The position numbers and the translations under genes were made by a program. Under the pieces are notes generated by a model. It was given only the letters and a program-made list of their open reading frames with translations. It searched no databases and had not been told where the DNA came from. Source: Tolumonas sp008015085 (lineage in GTDB: Bacteria; Pseudomonadota; Gammaproteobacteria; Enterobacterales; Aeromonadaceae). Taken from it: a DNA stretch of 64,000 nucleotides. Below, one piece after another: positions 1 through 8,679 of this stretch (position 1 is its first letter; every line of letters starts with the position of its first letter). The stretch is from the NCBI GenBank assembly GCA_029265125.1, contig JAJUJX010000016.1:1-64000 (forward strand). Reading direction: 5' to 3'.

Positions 1-19
1 AGTCCCTCCTTTCGCACCA
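1..19 (+). tRNA. tRNA-Leu, 3' end only (cut by window edge)
   Basis: The first 19 bases read as the 3' half of a T-stem, an acceptor strand CTTTCGC, discriminator A and an encoded CCA, followed 26 bases later by tRNA-Pro. In E. coli the operon argX-hisR-leuT-proM places tRNA-Leu directly before tRNA-Pro, so this is probably leuT. The anticodon lies outside the window, so the isotype is inferred from context and acceptor sequence. Confidence 0.65.
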
Positions 20-45
20 ATCTTTACGAGTAGAATCAACCAATT

Positions 46-122
<77 letters not shown>

Positions 123-130
123 AATTTAGA

Positions 131-160
131 AAACCCCGCTTAGGCGGGGTTTTTGCTTTT
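131..160 (+). terminator. Rho-independent terminator after tRNA-Pro copy 1
   Basis: Stem AACCCCGC / GCGGGGTT (132-139 with 144-151) with a short loop and a T-rich tail. It ends the tRNA operon. A nearly identical hairpin follows tRNA copy 2, so the duplication includes the terminator. Confidence 0.9.
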
Positions 161-311
161 CTGCATTCTGCAAACAGCCTGTTTTATCTTCTTGCTCTAT
201 CCTGAGTCTGTTATGTCGACAGTGTTTTTTGAATCCTTGGCTCTTCTGTGAGAACCAAGGGTTTATGGGAATCAGTAGCTATGCCGCTAACAAGTAAGTG
301 AAACTCATAAT

Positions 312-731
312 TTACCAGCAGGATGAGCCCGCTGCTGGTGAATGACTCGCTGTTTGATTAATGGTGTAGTTGCCACAGCTGTCTCCTGCCATGATGCCTG
401 TTGGGCTCAGTGTCAGCGTGTAAGTGGAAGAGGTTGATGAGACTGCCACAGAGTAATAAGCAGTCCCGCCATCTTTGGGTACAGAATCATAAGGTAAGTC
501 TGTAGCCGTTAGTGAAGTAGACGTTGCGCCACTGGTCTTGTTATAGGCGCTATTGGTTGTGTAATAGCGCTCCATATATTGACTCAGTTCCAGTAAAGCA
601 CTTTTAGCTTCGCCACGCCGACTTTCAATTACGTATTGGTTATAAGCTGGCATCGCAATGCTGGCAAGGATAGCCACAATTACAACGGCAATCATGAGTT
701 CGATCAGCGTTACGCCTTGTTCAAATTTCAT
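312..731 (-). CDS. pilE: Type IV minor pilin, PilE-like
   Basis: A 139-residue prepilin-like protein. The N-terminus has a short positive leader (MKFEQG) followed by VTLIELMIAVVIVAILASIA, the class III signal cut by the PilD prepilin peptidase after Gly, with Glu5 of the mature form present. Two Cys near the C-terminus (SCGNY and SSCW) could form the D-region disulfide typical of pilins. The longer reading frame would begin with TTG at 740; the ATG at 731 is preferred because it gives a normal leader length. It is the last gene of the fimT-pilV-pilW-pilX-pilY1-pilE operon, 15 bases after pilY1. By family it would be a minor pilin that primes pilus assembly in the inner membrane. The first mature residue is Val rather than the usual Phe, which is tolerated in some pilins. 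Confidence 0.85.
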   Translation of the reverse strand: MKFEQGVTLIELMIAVVIVAILASIAMPAYNQYVIESRRGEAKSALLELSQYMERYYTTNSAYNKTSGATSTSLTATDLPYDSVPKDGGTAYYSVAVSSTSSTYTLTLSPTGIMAGDSCGNYTINQTASHSPAAGSSCW

Positions 732-746
732 TATCTTCAATTTTTA

Positions 747-3700
747 TCACCGTAATTGTTGCCAGGATTGTCTGCCACCACTGGTATTGGTACTTTTTTC
801 TCGGACCTTATAAATCCCACCAGAAGAAGAACTTATATATTTCGTTTCTGTACCACCATCGGATGTTGTTGTACTTCCGTCTTTAATAATGGTGGGTGTA
901 TTAATCATATCGTCGTAGCCTTTTCCACTGACGATAGAATCATTGTAATTATCACTATCATCAATGATTGCATCACCATTGACATCGAACACCGCATAAG
1001 TCAGTCGTTTCCCCGTCATGAGCGAAAGCTCCATCAGCCAAGACTTACCGCCATAATCACATGGATCGGTAGATGGGATCATCGTGGTGAAGATGACCTT
1101 ATCGGAATCAACAGATAGATTATTGATGATTCTCTCTCCATTACCGCTCTCCGCATCGGGAGAGATGAGATTTAAGTACCAGCCTGATTTTGTTGAATAA
1201 TCGACAGCATTTTCCGAAACCACTCGATATCGAGCCCCATGTATTGTTGGTTCTGACAGGATGGTCTGTTCAACTAAATCTGTTCGGTGTAAGACAGTCG
1301 GTGAAGCACCTAATTTGTCGTGTACTGCGTACATGGCTTGTGTCTGTGTCGATGAGCGATTTTCGGTAGCGAAATCACTTCCAGTGCCGAATAACACCAG
1401 AACACCACCGCTCTTATGGGAAACAACTTCAGGGCGAATGGTAATAGGTTGACGGTTCTCATCAGTACAAGTGTCATCACTACATGCTGTAAATATTTTT
1501 GTTGCAGTCCAGGCGTTACTGTCTGTATCTGTGAAGTCAAATCTCCAGAGATTGCCTTGTAAGTCACCAGCATAAGCATAGTCAGCTTTACGATCATTAT
1601 TGATATCCACAGGGATAGGCGTACTTAGACCATTTGGATTAGTGGCAGAACCTTCGTTGGTCGAGAGCGTCGCAAGATTTGAGCCGTCTGCTAAATTCAG
1701 CAGAATTAGTTTTGCCTGATTCGATTCGCTGTTATACCCATTGGCAATAATGGCTGACCAGGTTGAATTTCCCTGCAACTGCGAAAATGTTGGCTGAGGA
1801 ATGGCATACCCCATGTCGCTATTGTTATTTTCGGAGTTGAATTCCCACATAACTGTCGAGTCACCAAAGTGGCTTGGATCAGTAACATCCAGGGCAAATA
1901 CGGAATGTCCGCCTGCACCAGTGCTACCCAGTAATACTGTTTTCCAGCCATTACTAATTTCAGCATCGCCAACCTTGAGGCTGCCATCAACAAAATAACG
2001 ATGGTTCGATTTGTAATTGGTGGCCATCAGTAATGGTAAATTTGCAAAGATTCCCTGTGGAATATAAGCAAATTTTTCTTCTCCTGTATCAGCATCGAAG
2101 CCATGTAGCATACCGTCGTTTGCTCCGACATATACCATTGGGGTTCTGTTTGCTTTTTGAGCTGAAAAATCAGAGTCGCCGTAACCATAATATTGATTGC
2201 TGACTAAGACTGGACTTGAATTGATGATATCACCAAGGAGTGAACTGCGAGCCCGGAATGAACCATTGCCGGTTCCTTCATTAGATTTATCACCACGGAT
2301 CCAATTCAACCTGGATTCGCCCAACGAATCAGTACTATTTAAAATTGATTTTTGTGCGTTCGTTAAGTTATTCCAGGTAAATTCGGTACCAGAACGACCA
2401 TTATTGGCTAATGTGTAGATATGACGATCATTCGCTGCAGGTAATTCATCAGATGCGCTCCACACGCTATCACCAACACTTTGTGTATCTTCATCGATTT
2501 CGTAAGCAATGACATCACCAGTCCAATTCGCAGTATTAAATTTTGCCTGATAAATGGCTGTATCGCTACGGAGTTTGGTGGAATTACTGGCGACCGAACT
2601 GGACGAGCCGACCCGCGATTGAATTTGTCCGAATGCATCAGTCAACGCAGTGACAAATTGATTGATACTTTTAACATTAAAATAGTCGCCTCTTGAATTT
2701 ATGGTGGCATGCCATAAATCATCTAATTTTTTCGGAATCTCTTGGCTATGTTCAGTAGCACTGATTTGCGGCCAGGATATGCCGCCATCACTGATTGATT
2801 TTGTTAGTAGATCAAGTGTTGTTTTGGTTGGTGAAAGCGTCCCTGTTATACCAAAACTAATTGCAAAAATTGGCAGGTGTTGCCAGTAAGCAGGGTCAGC
2901 TGTAGAGGTTGCTATTTTATTATTGATATTCGGTTTGAGGTCATTTTTCCAGTAATACGTCGCGACATCAGATAAAGTATTTTCAGAGTCATCACTATAG
3001 GGGCGTTCTGCGACATAACGGATTCTATCCCCACCATTATGATTATCGATGTATTCGCCGTCTACCGCATCAACATTCGCGCGGGCATCCGCAGTTGTTG
3101 CCTGATCATCTTTCCAGTAACCATCCGTCATAACGATGTGAAAACTTTGACGGCAAGCTTTACAAGTGTCCGTAGATTGTGTCGGATCATCAAACCAGGG
3201 CTTATCCAGCCTAAAATATTGGCCAACATCATCGAACGCCCGGCGCATTGGTGTACCGCCATTGTTTGTAACATTATAGAGCGTCTCAAAAAATTCAGTG
3301 CGGGCCGTGCCTTCAAATTTTCTAACACCTTTCAATACAGTGCCTTTGGTTGAACCATCAACTCCGGTTGCAGTTGAGTTGATTCTGCCAATGCCAACCC
3401 GCACAGTATTATCAAGATCAGAGAATGCTTTACCTATACTGCCTTTTGCGGTTTTAATCCTTGTGCTGTAATACAATAACCAATTGATATAGTTCTGACT
3501 TTCTTCAGCATAAGTACACTTTTGGGGGTTCTGACAATCGGTACGGTTATTTCTTGTATAGGTTGTTGCTTTTCGGCTGTCATTAACTGAAACCGACTTA
3601 CCTTTTTTGTCTTTGTAATATGGTGCAGAAGTAATTGGGACTAGCGTGCCGCTGGTATATTCTCCATGAATATACGTGTCATCTGATTTTGGAGAAAGTG

Positions 3701-4259
3701 TGCTGCCTTCGTAATAAAAACAACGATATCCTTCACCATGATATTTTTTCAGGCTGCTGTAATAGCTGTATTCATTCTCAGCGGAAAGGCTATTTGTTGG
3801 ATAACTGTTGGTTGTTGGTCGTGATGGTTTTGATGGTTTTTTACCGTCAGTTGTCCAGTCTAACTGATTACAATCAATCGCAGATTCAGCTGTGGTTGGA
3901 AAGTTGACTTTATCGGCTGTTGTATTATCAGATTTTAATCCACCGGTATAATTTTCCCATGCGGTATATGTTACCTCGGGGTTGTAATACATGGTATTGA
4001 TGACATAGTCATATGGGCTTTGATCTTCCGGAACGATATGATCCCGATCGATTTGACCATTGGATAGGTAATAACGCCGCATCGAAGCGGAGTCATCAAT
4101 GGTAAACATAATATTTGGTTCAACCGCATCGCTGGATTGCAGATAAATCGGTTGTTGTGCAATCGTAAGTGCTTGAGATGCACATGGATATAGGCTGCTA
4201 AATAAAAATAGATATAAAGTTTTGCTGAAAAACTTTAAATGTTGATGATAAGTTCGCAT
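747..4259 (-). CDS. pilY1: PilY1-type pilus tip adhesin / assembly factor
   Basis: An 1170-residue exported protein with a Sec signal (about residues 10-30). A von Willebrand A-like metal site D55-x-S57-x-S59 lies directly after the mature N-terminus. The C-terminal half is the PilY1 beta-propeller, with repeats such as VYVGANDGMLHGFDADTGEE. Two calcium-loop-like motifs are visible: DINNDRKAD in the propeller and DVNGDAIIDD near the C-terminus. Several CxxC/Cys pairs occur in the middle region. PilY1 sits at the pilus tip with the minor pilins, aids extension, and acts in adhesion and surface sensing. It lies between pilX and pilE, 18 bases after pilX. Length and architecture match Pseudomonas PilY1 (about 1160 residues). 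The propeller identification is secure; the VWA fold is inferred from the metal motif. Confidence 0.93.
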   Translation of the reverse strand: MRTYHQHLKFFSKTLYLFLFSSLYPCASQALTIAQQPIYLQSSDAVEPNIMFTIDDSASMRRYYLSNGQIDRDHIVPEDQSPYDYVINTMYYNPEVTYTAWENYTGGLKSDNTTADKVNFPTTAESAIDCNQLDWTTDGKKPSKPSRPTTNSYPTNSLSAENEYSYYSSLKKYHGEGYRCFYYEGSTLSPKSDDTYIHGEYTSGTLVPITSAPYYKDKKGKSVSVNDSRKATTYTRNNRTDCQNPQKCTYAEESQNYINWLLYYSTRIKTAKGSIGKAFSDLDNTVRVGIGRINSTATGVDGSTKGTVLKGVRKFEGTARTEFFETLYNVTNNGGTPMRRAFDDVGQYFRLDKPWFDDPTQSTDTCKACRQSFHIVMTDGYWKDDQATTADARANVDAVDGEYIDNHNGGDRIRYVAERPYSDDSENTLSDVATYYWKNDLKPNINNKIATSTADPAYWQHLPIFAISFGITGTLSPTKTTLDLLTKSISDGGISWPQISATEHSQEIPKKLDDLWHATINSRGDYFNVKSINQFVTALTDAFGQIQSRVGSSSSVASNSTKLRSDTAIYQAKFNTANWTGDVIAYEIDEDTQSVGDSVWSASDELPAANDRHIYTLANNGRSGTEFTWNNLTNAQKSILNSTDSLGESRLNWIRGDKSNEGTGNGSFRARSSLLGDIINSSPVLVSNQYYGYGDSDFSAQKANRTPMVYVGANDGMLHGFDADTGEEKFAYIPQGIFANLPLLMATNYKSNHRYFVDGSLKVGDAEISNGWKTVLLGSTGAGGHSVFALDVTDPSHFGDSTVMWEFNSENNNSDMGYAIPQPTFSQLQGNSTWSAIIANGYNSESNQAKLILLNLADGSNLATLSTNEGSATNPNGLSTPIPVDINNDRKADYAYAGDLQGNLWRFDFTDTDSNAWTATKIFTACSDDTCTDENRQPITIRPEVVSHKSGGVLVLFGTGSDFATENRSSTQTQAMYAVHDKLGASPTVLHRTDLVEQTILSEPTIHGARYRVVSENAVDYSTKSGWYLNLISPDAESGNGERIINNLSVDSDKVIFTTMIPSTDPCDYGGKSWLMELSLMTGKRLTYAVFDVNGDAIIDDSDNYNDSIVSGKGYDDMINTPTIIKDGSTTTSDGGTETKYISSSSGGIYKVREKSTNTSGGRQSWQQLR

Positions 4260-4277
4260 CTGGTTATTCCCGTATTC

Positions 4278-4802
4278 TTATGGTTTATAGGTCGATGTAA
4301 CGACGGAGCGACTTAAGGTTGTTTTTCCATAACCTTTTGCAGTTATCCGAAACATAGATTCAGTTTCAATTTCGGCATCAGTTGCTAATGACGTATTTGA
4401 TACTGTTGTATCAGGTAATTTCTCGATAAAGTATTTTGGGGAGGATGCAACTGCACTATCAATCGAAGTGATTGTTCGCCAAATGGTCGCGTTATTTTGC
4501 CATTCAACGGCCACTGCATTATCCGCAGAGCGATCATAAAGCCCATCAGCTCCACTAGTCGCAAAATTGATCGTACTATAATTATCAATAAGATATGTTT
4601 CACCTGTGCGTAATGCTGTTTCTGCGGCCAGAAACGCCTGTTCATAGTCATGGCTATTACCGGCCATTTTTTCCTGTAACGCACTGTTTTGAATACTGGC
4701 AAGCCCTGTAATTGTTAGTAGTAGAAGAACAATTAAGCTGACAACTAAGACGACGCCACGTTGTTGATGTTTTGATGATAATGAATGCACTTGCATCTTC
4801 AC
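4278..4802 (-). CDS. pilX: Type IV minor pilin PilX
   Basis: A 174-residue protein with the PilX N-terminal pattern QRGVVLVVSLIVLLLLTITG, a basic leader of about 15 residues followed by a long hydrophobic helix and an AxxxE-type segment (QAFLAAETALRTGE). PilX lacks the canonical Phe-Thr start of major pilins, as here. It begins 2 bases after the pilW stop and is followed by pilY1, the conserved order in the Pseudomonas and Acinetobacter minor-pilin clusters. It is expected to be processed by PilD and to form the priming complex at the pilus tip with PilV, PilW, PilE, FimT/FimU and PilY1. Confidence 0.9.
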   Translation of the reverse strand: MKMQVHSLSSKHQQRGVVLVVSLIVLLLLTITGLASIQNSALQEKMAGNSHDYEQAFLAAETALRTGETYLIDNYSTINFATSGADGLYDRSADNAVAVEWQNNATIWRTITSIDSAVASSPKYFIEKLPDTTVSNTSLATDAEIETESMFRITAKGYGKTTLSRSVVTSTYKP

Positions 4803-4804
4803 CT

Positions 4805-5860
4805 CTAGTTAATCCGGTTGCGTAGTGTTGATACAATTTCTTGCGTCATATACCAGCGTGTATCTGTCGCATTAAATGTCGATTGATTAAATGCCAGTTT
4901 TTGAGGCTTGGTGACCATACCGGTATCATCACTTCCTAAAATAGTTTCAATGCGAATCGCAGTAACACTCTTCCACCCAGCTACCGCAGATGCGGAATGA
5001 TAGACATCAACCTGACTGTCACCATCAGTGTCTTCTCCATAACGGATTTGAAAAGCATAGATGCCATTAATCAGTGGTAACGCCTTATTTGCGTTCACCT
5101 TTTTGTATAAGGTTGGAACGCCTGTTGTTGGGTTATTCGCAATAAAAAAAGTGGTGGTCTGATAAGCAATCAAATGTGCGGATGTGCCAAATGATTCTTC
5201 AGTACTTGGTGGCCCCCAGCTTGATACTGAGTTTCCTGGTGTTAAATTTTGCGATTTACTATGAACAACATTCACTTTACCGGCATTTGCATTTTCGGTC
5301 AGATTCGAGATCTGAAAGATACGAGCTTTCTTACAGTCAGAAACCATGACGATATCTCCAACTGCAAATGTGTTACTGGCTGCGGAGGCTGCAAATAACT
5401 GAGCTGCATCATTATTATCGACAATAGATACCCGGTCTCCGCTAGGCGAACGGATAATGATTAAGTCTGAGCCTGCAATTGGTTGCGGATCACCGGATAA
5501 AAAGGTATTTAATTCATCAGGTAATGTGGCTGAGAGATTATCGTAGCCAACCAGCCCATCATCTGAAAAGTTATAGGCTAAGTCTGAGGAATTCTTCAGT
5601 GTATTGGTAATAGTGATATTTTGCCGAGTCGCACAGCCTTTATATCCAACCATGCGAAGATCTTTGTTGAGTAAATTCTTTAGAAATCGCGAGTTTTCCT
5701 GAACTTTACCCATATTGTCGGTGAGCCGATAGGTTGCGTTATTGGTAGCGATCAATGAGGTAACACCTAGCAGTAATATCAACCCCAGTGTCATGGCAAC
5801 CATGATTTCTATAAGGCCAAACCCACCTTGTCGCTTTGAAGAATAAGACATTCGATTCAT
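4805..5860 (-). CDS. pilW: Type IV minor pilin PilW
   Basis: A 351-residue prepilin with the processing site KRQGG/FGLIEIMVAMTLGL (cleavage after Gly; Glu5 present) and a long C-terminal globular domain. An in-frame extension reaching 6079 lies wholly inside pilV and is spurious: the ATG at 5860 sits one base after the pilV stop and has a GGAG about 7 bases upstream, which fixes the start. PilW is a large minor pilin of the tip-priming complex, and its position between pilV and pilX is the standard order. Tight spacing on both sides implies translational coupling. Confidence 0.9.
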   Translation of the reverse strand: MNRMSYSSKRQGGFGLIEIMVAMTLGLILLLGVTSLIATNNATYRLTDNMGKVQENSRFLKNLLNKDLRMVGYKGCATRQNITITNTLKNSSDLAYNFSDDGLVGYDNLSATLPDELNTFLSGDPQPIAGSDLIIIRSPSGDRVSIVDNNDAAQLFAASAASNTFAVGDIVMVSDCKKARIFQISNLTENANAGKVNVVHSKSQNLTPGNSVSSWGPPSTEESFGTSAHLIAYQTTTFFIANNPTTGVPTLYKKVNANKALPLINGIYAFQIRYGEDTDGDSQVDVYHSASAVAGWKSVTAIRIETILGSDDTGMVTKPQKLAFNQSTFNATDTRWYMTQEIVSTLRNRIN

Positions 5861-5861
5861 T

Positions 5862-6305
5862 TCAAAGCTCCGTTTTATAAACAAATTGTTGGTGTGCATT
5901 CCCATTCTCAGTTCGAGACTCATCCCACTGTATCGTGATGGTATAAACGCTACCGGTTCGTGAAATGCTGCCTTGCCCCGAAGGCAATTGTGCCAGATGA
6001 GATTTCCAGGACTTAAGGTCAGCTTCAGCGATGGTTGTGGCGGATGATGCGGTGTCAGTGAGCCTGATATTATAAGCACCGCTTTCTGCTGCTGTTTTAT
6101 TGGCTCGCATTAATTCGGAAACTTCCATCGCTAACCCGGATGCTAGGGTTCTGGTCACTGCAAGTTGGTTTGTCTTTAAGGCTGCGGTTTGAAGTGCAAG
6201 CAATCCTAAAATTCCAATACCTAAAACAACCATAGATATTAAAACTTCAAGTAATGATGAGCCCTTTTGCAACTTCGTAAAGGTATGCAATTGATGATGA
6301 TTCAT
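5862..6305 (-). CDS. pilV: Type IV minor pilin PilV
   Basis: A 147-residue prepilin with leader MNHHQLHTFTKLQKG and mature start SSLLEVLISMVVLGIGILGL. Gly-Ser at the cut and Glu5 match the PilV (type IV pilus modification protein) signature, and the LALQTAAL motif after the membrane helix is also typical. It starts 13 bases after the fimT-like gene and its stop is one base before the pilW start. Function is inferred from family and synteny: a component of the pilus-priming minor pilin complex. Confidence 0.88.
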   Translation of the reverse strand: MNHHQLHTFTKLQKGSSLLEVLISMVVLGIGILGLLALQTAALKTNQLAVTRTLASGLAMEVSELMRANKTAAESGAYNIRLTDTASSATTIAEADLKSWKSHLAQLPSGQGSISRTGSVYTITIQWDESRTENGNAHQQFVYKTEL

Positions 6306-6318
6306 GGCGATAACCTGA

Positions 6319-6912
6319 TTAGCTGCAAGTTGTTAGGGAAAAATCTATTCTGCCACTGGCTTCAATGCTTAAATGGCGCTGTTCATTGGTTTGACAGTTT
6401 TGTTTTGGTTTAACATCAAAATTTATTGAGGTGCTATTAGCTGGCAAGACCAACGAACCATCATGATTAAATGAAAGGGTGGATTGTGTTGATGAAATGT
6501 TGCTGGTTGTTGCATCAAAAACACGAATTACAGCATCATTATTAGCATCAAATGAATTATTGTTATTTGAATCGACCCAGATCCGCCAGCCGTTGCTCCA
6601 ATTGGTTGAACCAGAAATTGCGGTGATATTGATGTTTTCACCTCGGCGAATAGCTTCACTACGAGAAAGTGAAAAGCTGGATGATAACGTATTGGTTTCA
6701 CTACGGAGTGTGCTATCCCGGATAAAACTATTGAATGAAGGTACTCCAATAGCCATTAGAATAATGGCGATAGATGTAGCTACCAATAACTCAAGTAATG
6801 TAAAACCCTTTGCCTGATATGAAGAATTTTTTGTGCTTGGTTTTGTAATCTGTTTTGTATCCCGATATTTAGTCTCTGTGAATAGACTTATATTCTTATG
6901 GCGTGCTTGCAT
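6319..6912 (-). CDS. fimT: FimT/GspH-type pseudopilin, first gene of the minor-pilin operon
   Basis: A 197-residue prepilin with processing site YQAKG/FTLLELLVATSIAIILMAIG followed by the GspH/FimT domain (SEAIRRGENI, then SNGWRIWVDSNNNN). The open frame extends upstream to 7152, but that extension overlaps the divergent HAD gene and puts the prepilin cut about 115 residues in. The ATG at 6912 gives a 35-residue leader with a weak GAAGAGA ribosome site and is chosen here; a slightly different start is possible. The leader is still longer than the usual 6-25 residues. It is the promoter-proximal gene of the pilin operon, and a TATAAA element lies near 6985. FimT family proteins are minor pilins of the tip complex, and some bind DNA for uptake. 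Confidence 0.82.
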   Translation of the reverse strand: MQARHKNISLFTETKYRDTKQITKPSTKNSSYQAKGFTLLELLVATSIAIILMAIGVPSFNSFIRDSTLRSETNTLSSSFSLSRSEAIRRGENINITAISGSTNWSNGWRIWVDSNNNNSFDANNDAVIRVFDATTSNISSTQSTLSFNHDGSLVLPANSTSINFDVKPKQNCQTNEQRHLSIEASGRIDFSLTTCS

Positions 6913-7228
6913 TATGGTCTCTTCATTTTTATCGCGGCCTGGTTGAGCATGAAGTTTCATGTTATGTAATAATTTGTTATACGGCTCAGATTTTATACTA
7001 TGTTTTCGACTCTTGGGTAGAGCCAAATGCTGATATTGTTGGCTCTGATCTGATATTAATGTTGATATTCTGACCTGCTTCTCACCGCACATGTGAGCCT
7101 GAAGCAAAAATGCACTCATCGGTGACTCGTAATGTTGCATGAGAATGGGCATTTATTCTGAACCGCAGAATATGGCATCAGCCAGCATAGCATTAGTGAA
7201 TTTACATCTGCGTTTCAAGGTGGTGAAC

Positions 7229-7936
7229 ATGCAACATCTGAGTAGAGGTGAGTCACTAAAAGCTCTTCTCTTTGATTTCGACGGCACATTGGTAAATTCT
7301 GAACCACTGCATTTTCAGATGTGGCAGCAAGTGCTCGCTGAGTATGGAGTGGAGTTAACCGACCTGCAGTATAAAAAGTATTATGCGGGGGTACCCACTT
7401 TACGGAATGCGGAGGATATGGTCTGGCGTTTTGCACTGCCTGTTGCTCATACGGTGCTATCGAATAGAAAAAAAGCACTAACCAGAAAGGTGGTGGCAGA
7501 ACAGGGCTTTCCTCTGATGCCTGGGGTTCGTGAGATCCTGACGTATTTTTCCAGTTATGATCTGCAATTGGGAATTGTGACTGGTGCAGCCCGGAATAAT
7601 GTTGAAGCCACATTGCAGACAAACTCGATCGACCATTATTTCTCGTTAATTATTTCAGGGGAAGATATCAGCCACAATAAACCGGCCCCCGATTGTTATC
7701 TGCTGGCGATGGAGAAGTTGGGCATCACAGCCCGGGAATGTGTAACGTTTGAAGATACTGAATCGGGTGTCAGAGCCGCTGTGGCGGCCGGAATTATGTG
7801 TATGGCTGTGCCCACTGCCATGTCAGCACACCATGACTTTTCCACTGCCAAGGGTGTTTTTGCTTCATTAAAGGAAGCATCTGCATGGGTGGATGCTGTA
7901 TTCCTGAACGGAAATACCGGCCACAGCCTTGAGTAA
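7229..7936 (+). CDS. HAD-superfamily phosphatase (phosphoglucomutase-like)
   Basis: A 235-residue haloacid dehalogenase hydrolase, subfamily with the alpha-helical cap after motif I. Motif I is FDFDGTLVNS with nucleophile D16 and acid D18; motif II is VTGAARNN (Thr); motif III has Lys in HNKPAPDCY; motif IV is FEDTESGVRAA. This is the beta-phosphoglucomutase / GS1-type phosphatase layout, acting on a small phosphorylated metabolite that the sequence does not reveal. The longer frame from 7139 is rejected: ATG 7229 has AAGGTGG 5 bases upstream and starts just before motif I. It is divergent from the pilin operon and lies between it and the second tRNA-Pro. It has no evident functional tie to pili. 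Confidence 0.85.
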   Translation: MQHLSRGESLKALLFDFDGTLVNSEPLHFQMWQQVLAEYGVELTDLQYKKYYAGVPTLRNAEDMVWRFALPVAHTVLSNRKKALTRKVVAEQGFPLMPGVREILTYFSSYDLQLGIVTGAARNNVEATLQTNSIDHYFSLIISGEDISHNKPAPDCYLLAMEKLGITARECVTFEDTESGVRAAVAAGIMCMAVPTAMSAHHDFSTAKGVFASLKEASAWVDAVFLNGNTGHSLE

Positions 7937-8045
7937 TTAGATACATTTCATGCTCATAACATGGTAATAATGTGTGTATCTGATGACAAATAAACACTAA
8001 TTGATGCCAAATTGAGCAATCAGTCAGAAGGTCTTTATCTTTAAT

Positions 8046-8073
8046 TTCACTTTTGTATTCTTGATGGCATAAT
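8046..8073 (+). promoter_or_regulatory. Sigma-70 promoter for tRNA-Pro copy 2
   Basis: TTCACT, a 16-base spacer, then CATAAT (5 of 6 to the consensus -10), placing transcription start about 4 bases before the tRNA 5' end. The second tRNA copy therefore appears to have its own promoter, unlike copy 1. Confidence 0.6.
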
Positions 8074-8083
8074 TACACGCATT

Positions 8084-8160
<77 letters not shown>

Positions 8161-8168
8161 ATCTTCTG

Positions 8169-8199
8169 AAAACCCCGCTTCGGCGGGGTTTTTGCTTTT
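8169..8199 (+). terminator. Rho-independent terminator after tRNA-Pro copy 2
   Basis: Stem AAAACCCCGC / GCGGGGTTTT (8169-8178 with 8183-8192), TTCG loop and T-rich tail. It differs from the copy-1 terminator essentially only in the loop. Confidence 0.92.
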
Positions 8200-8418
8200 C
8201 TGGTTCCTGACTTTTTAGAAGGGAATTTACTTTATGCATATGAAGTATCGCGGGATATTGCTGTGCCGTTCTGGCCTGAGCATACCGCCGTGGTCGCAGC
8301 TAAAGACTCTCCGCGGGATAATGCTGTTTTATGCCGGATCACAAAGCCAAAAAGAAAAGTAGTTTCAACTATACTTTAAGTATCCACTGGCAGTATCAGC
8401 GACAGAATGGAGGCACTC

Positions 8419-8628
8419 ATGAAATCGGTACAATTGCGAAACTACAATAAAGCTCTGCAGGCCGCAACCGAGTTTTTTGAGGGTGACAGTGAAACAGCCG
8501 AACTCTGGCTGAGAGAGCCGGCCAAATCACTAGGCGGCAAAAGTCCGGCAGAACTTTTAAGCACAGAACGCGGTTTGCATACCGTGCTGGATGTCATTAA
8601 TCGTCTGGAAGATGGATCATTCCAGTAA
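8419..8628 (+). CDS. Orphan DUF2384 (MbcA/ParS/Xre antitoxin-type) protein
   Basis: A 69-residue protein whose C-terminal half (EGDSETAELWLREPAKSLGG then KSPAELLSTERG) matches the MbcA/ParS/Xre antitoxin C-terminal domain that binds RES-type toxins. Only a short N-terminal segment precedes it; the usual N-terminal Xre-type helix-turn-helix is absent or reduced. The ATG at 8419 is chosen because GGAGG (8409-8413) lies 5 bases upstream; the ATG at 8407 overlaps that site. No RES toxin is adjacent: downstream is a convergent ygiD, upstream a tRNA. It could be a solitary antitoxin, an immunity remnant, or a repurposed small regulator. The domain call is from pattern recognition. Confidence 0.75.
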   Translation: MKSVQLRNYNKALQAATEFFEGDSETAELWLREPAKSLGGKSPAELLSTERGLHTVLDVINRLEDGSFQ

Positions 8629-8650
8629 TATCGTATTAACGAGCTGCAGA

Positions 8651-8675
8651 ATGCCCTGCCTGACACGCAGGGCAT
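8651..8675. terminator. Hairpin between convergent genes
   Basis: A perfect 9-bp stem ATGCCCTGC / GCAGGGCAT with a 7-base loop between the DUF2384 stop and the convergent ygiD stop. The T-tract is imperfect on both strands, so it is a plausible but weak bidirectional terminator. Confidence 0.5.
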
Positions 8676-8679
8676 CACT

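Noticed and set aside
4805..6079. N-terminal extension of PilW to 6079
   Set aside because: It lies in the pilV coding region. ATG 5860 is one base after the pilV stop, has GGAG and a proper prepilin leader.
7139..7228. N-terminal extension of the HAD protein to 7139
   Set aside because: Extra 30 residues precede the motif-I strand, lack homology and overlap the divergent pilin-gene frame. ATG 7229 has the ribosome site.
8206..8379. Open frame of about 58 codons after tRNA-Pro copy 2, ending in PKRKVVSTIL
   Set aside because: No ATG and no ribosome site, and no recognisable homology. It may be chance, or residual accessory DNA. Not reported as a gene.
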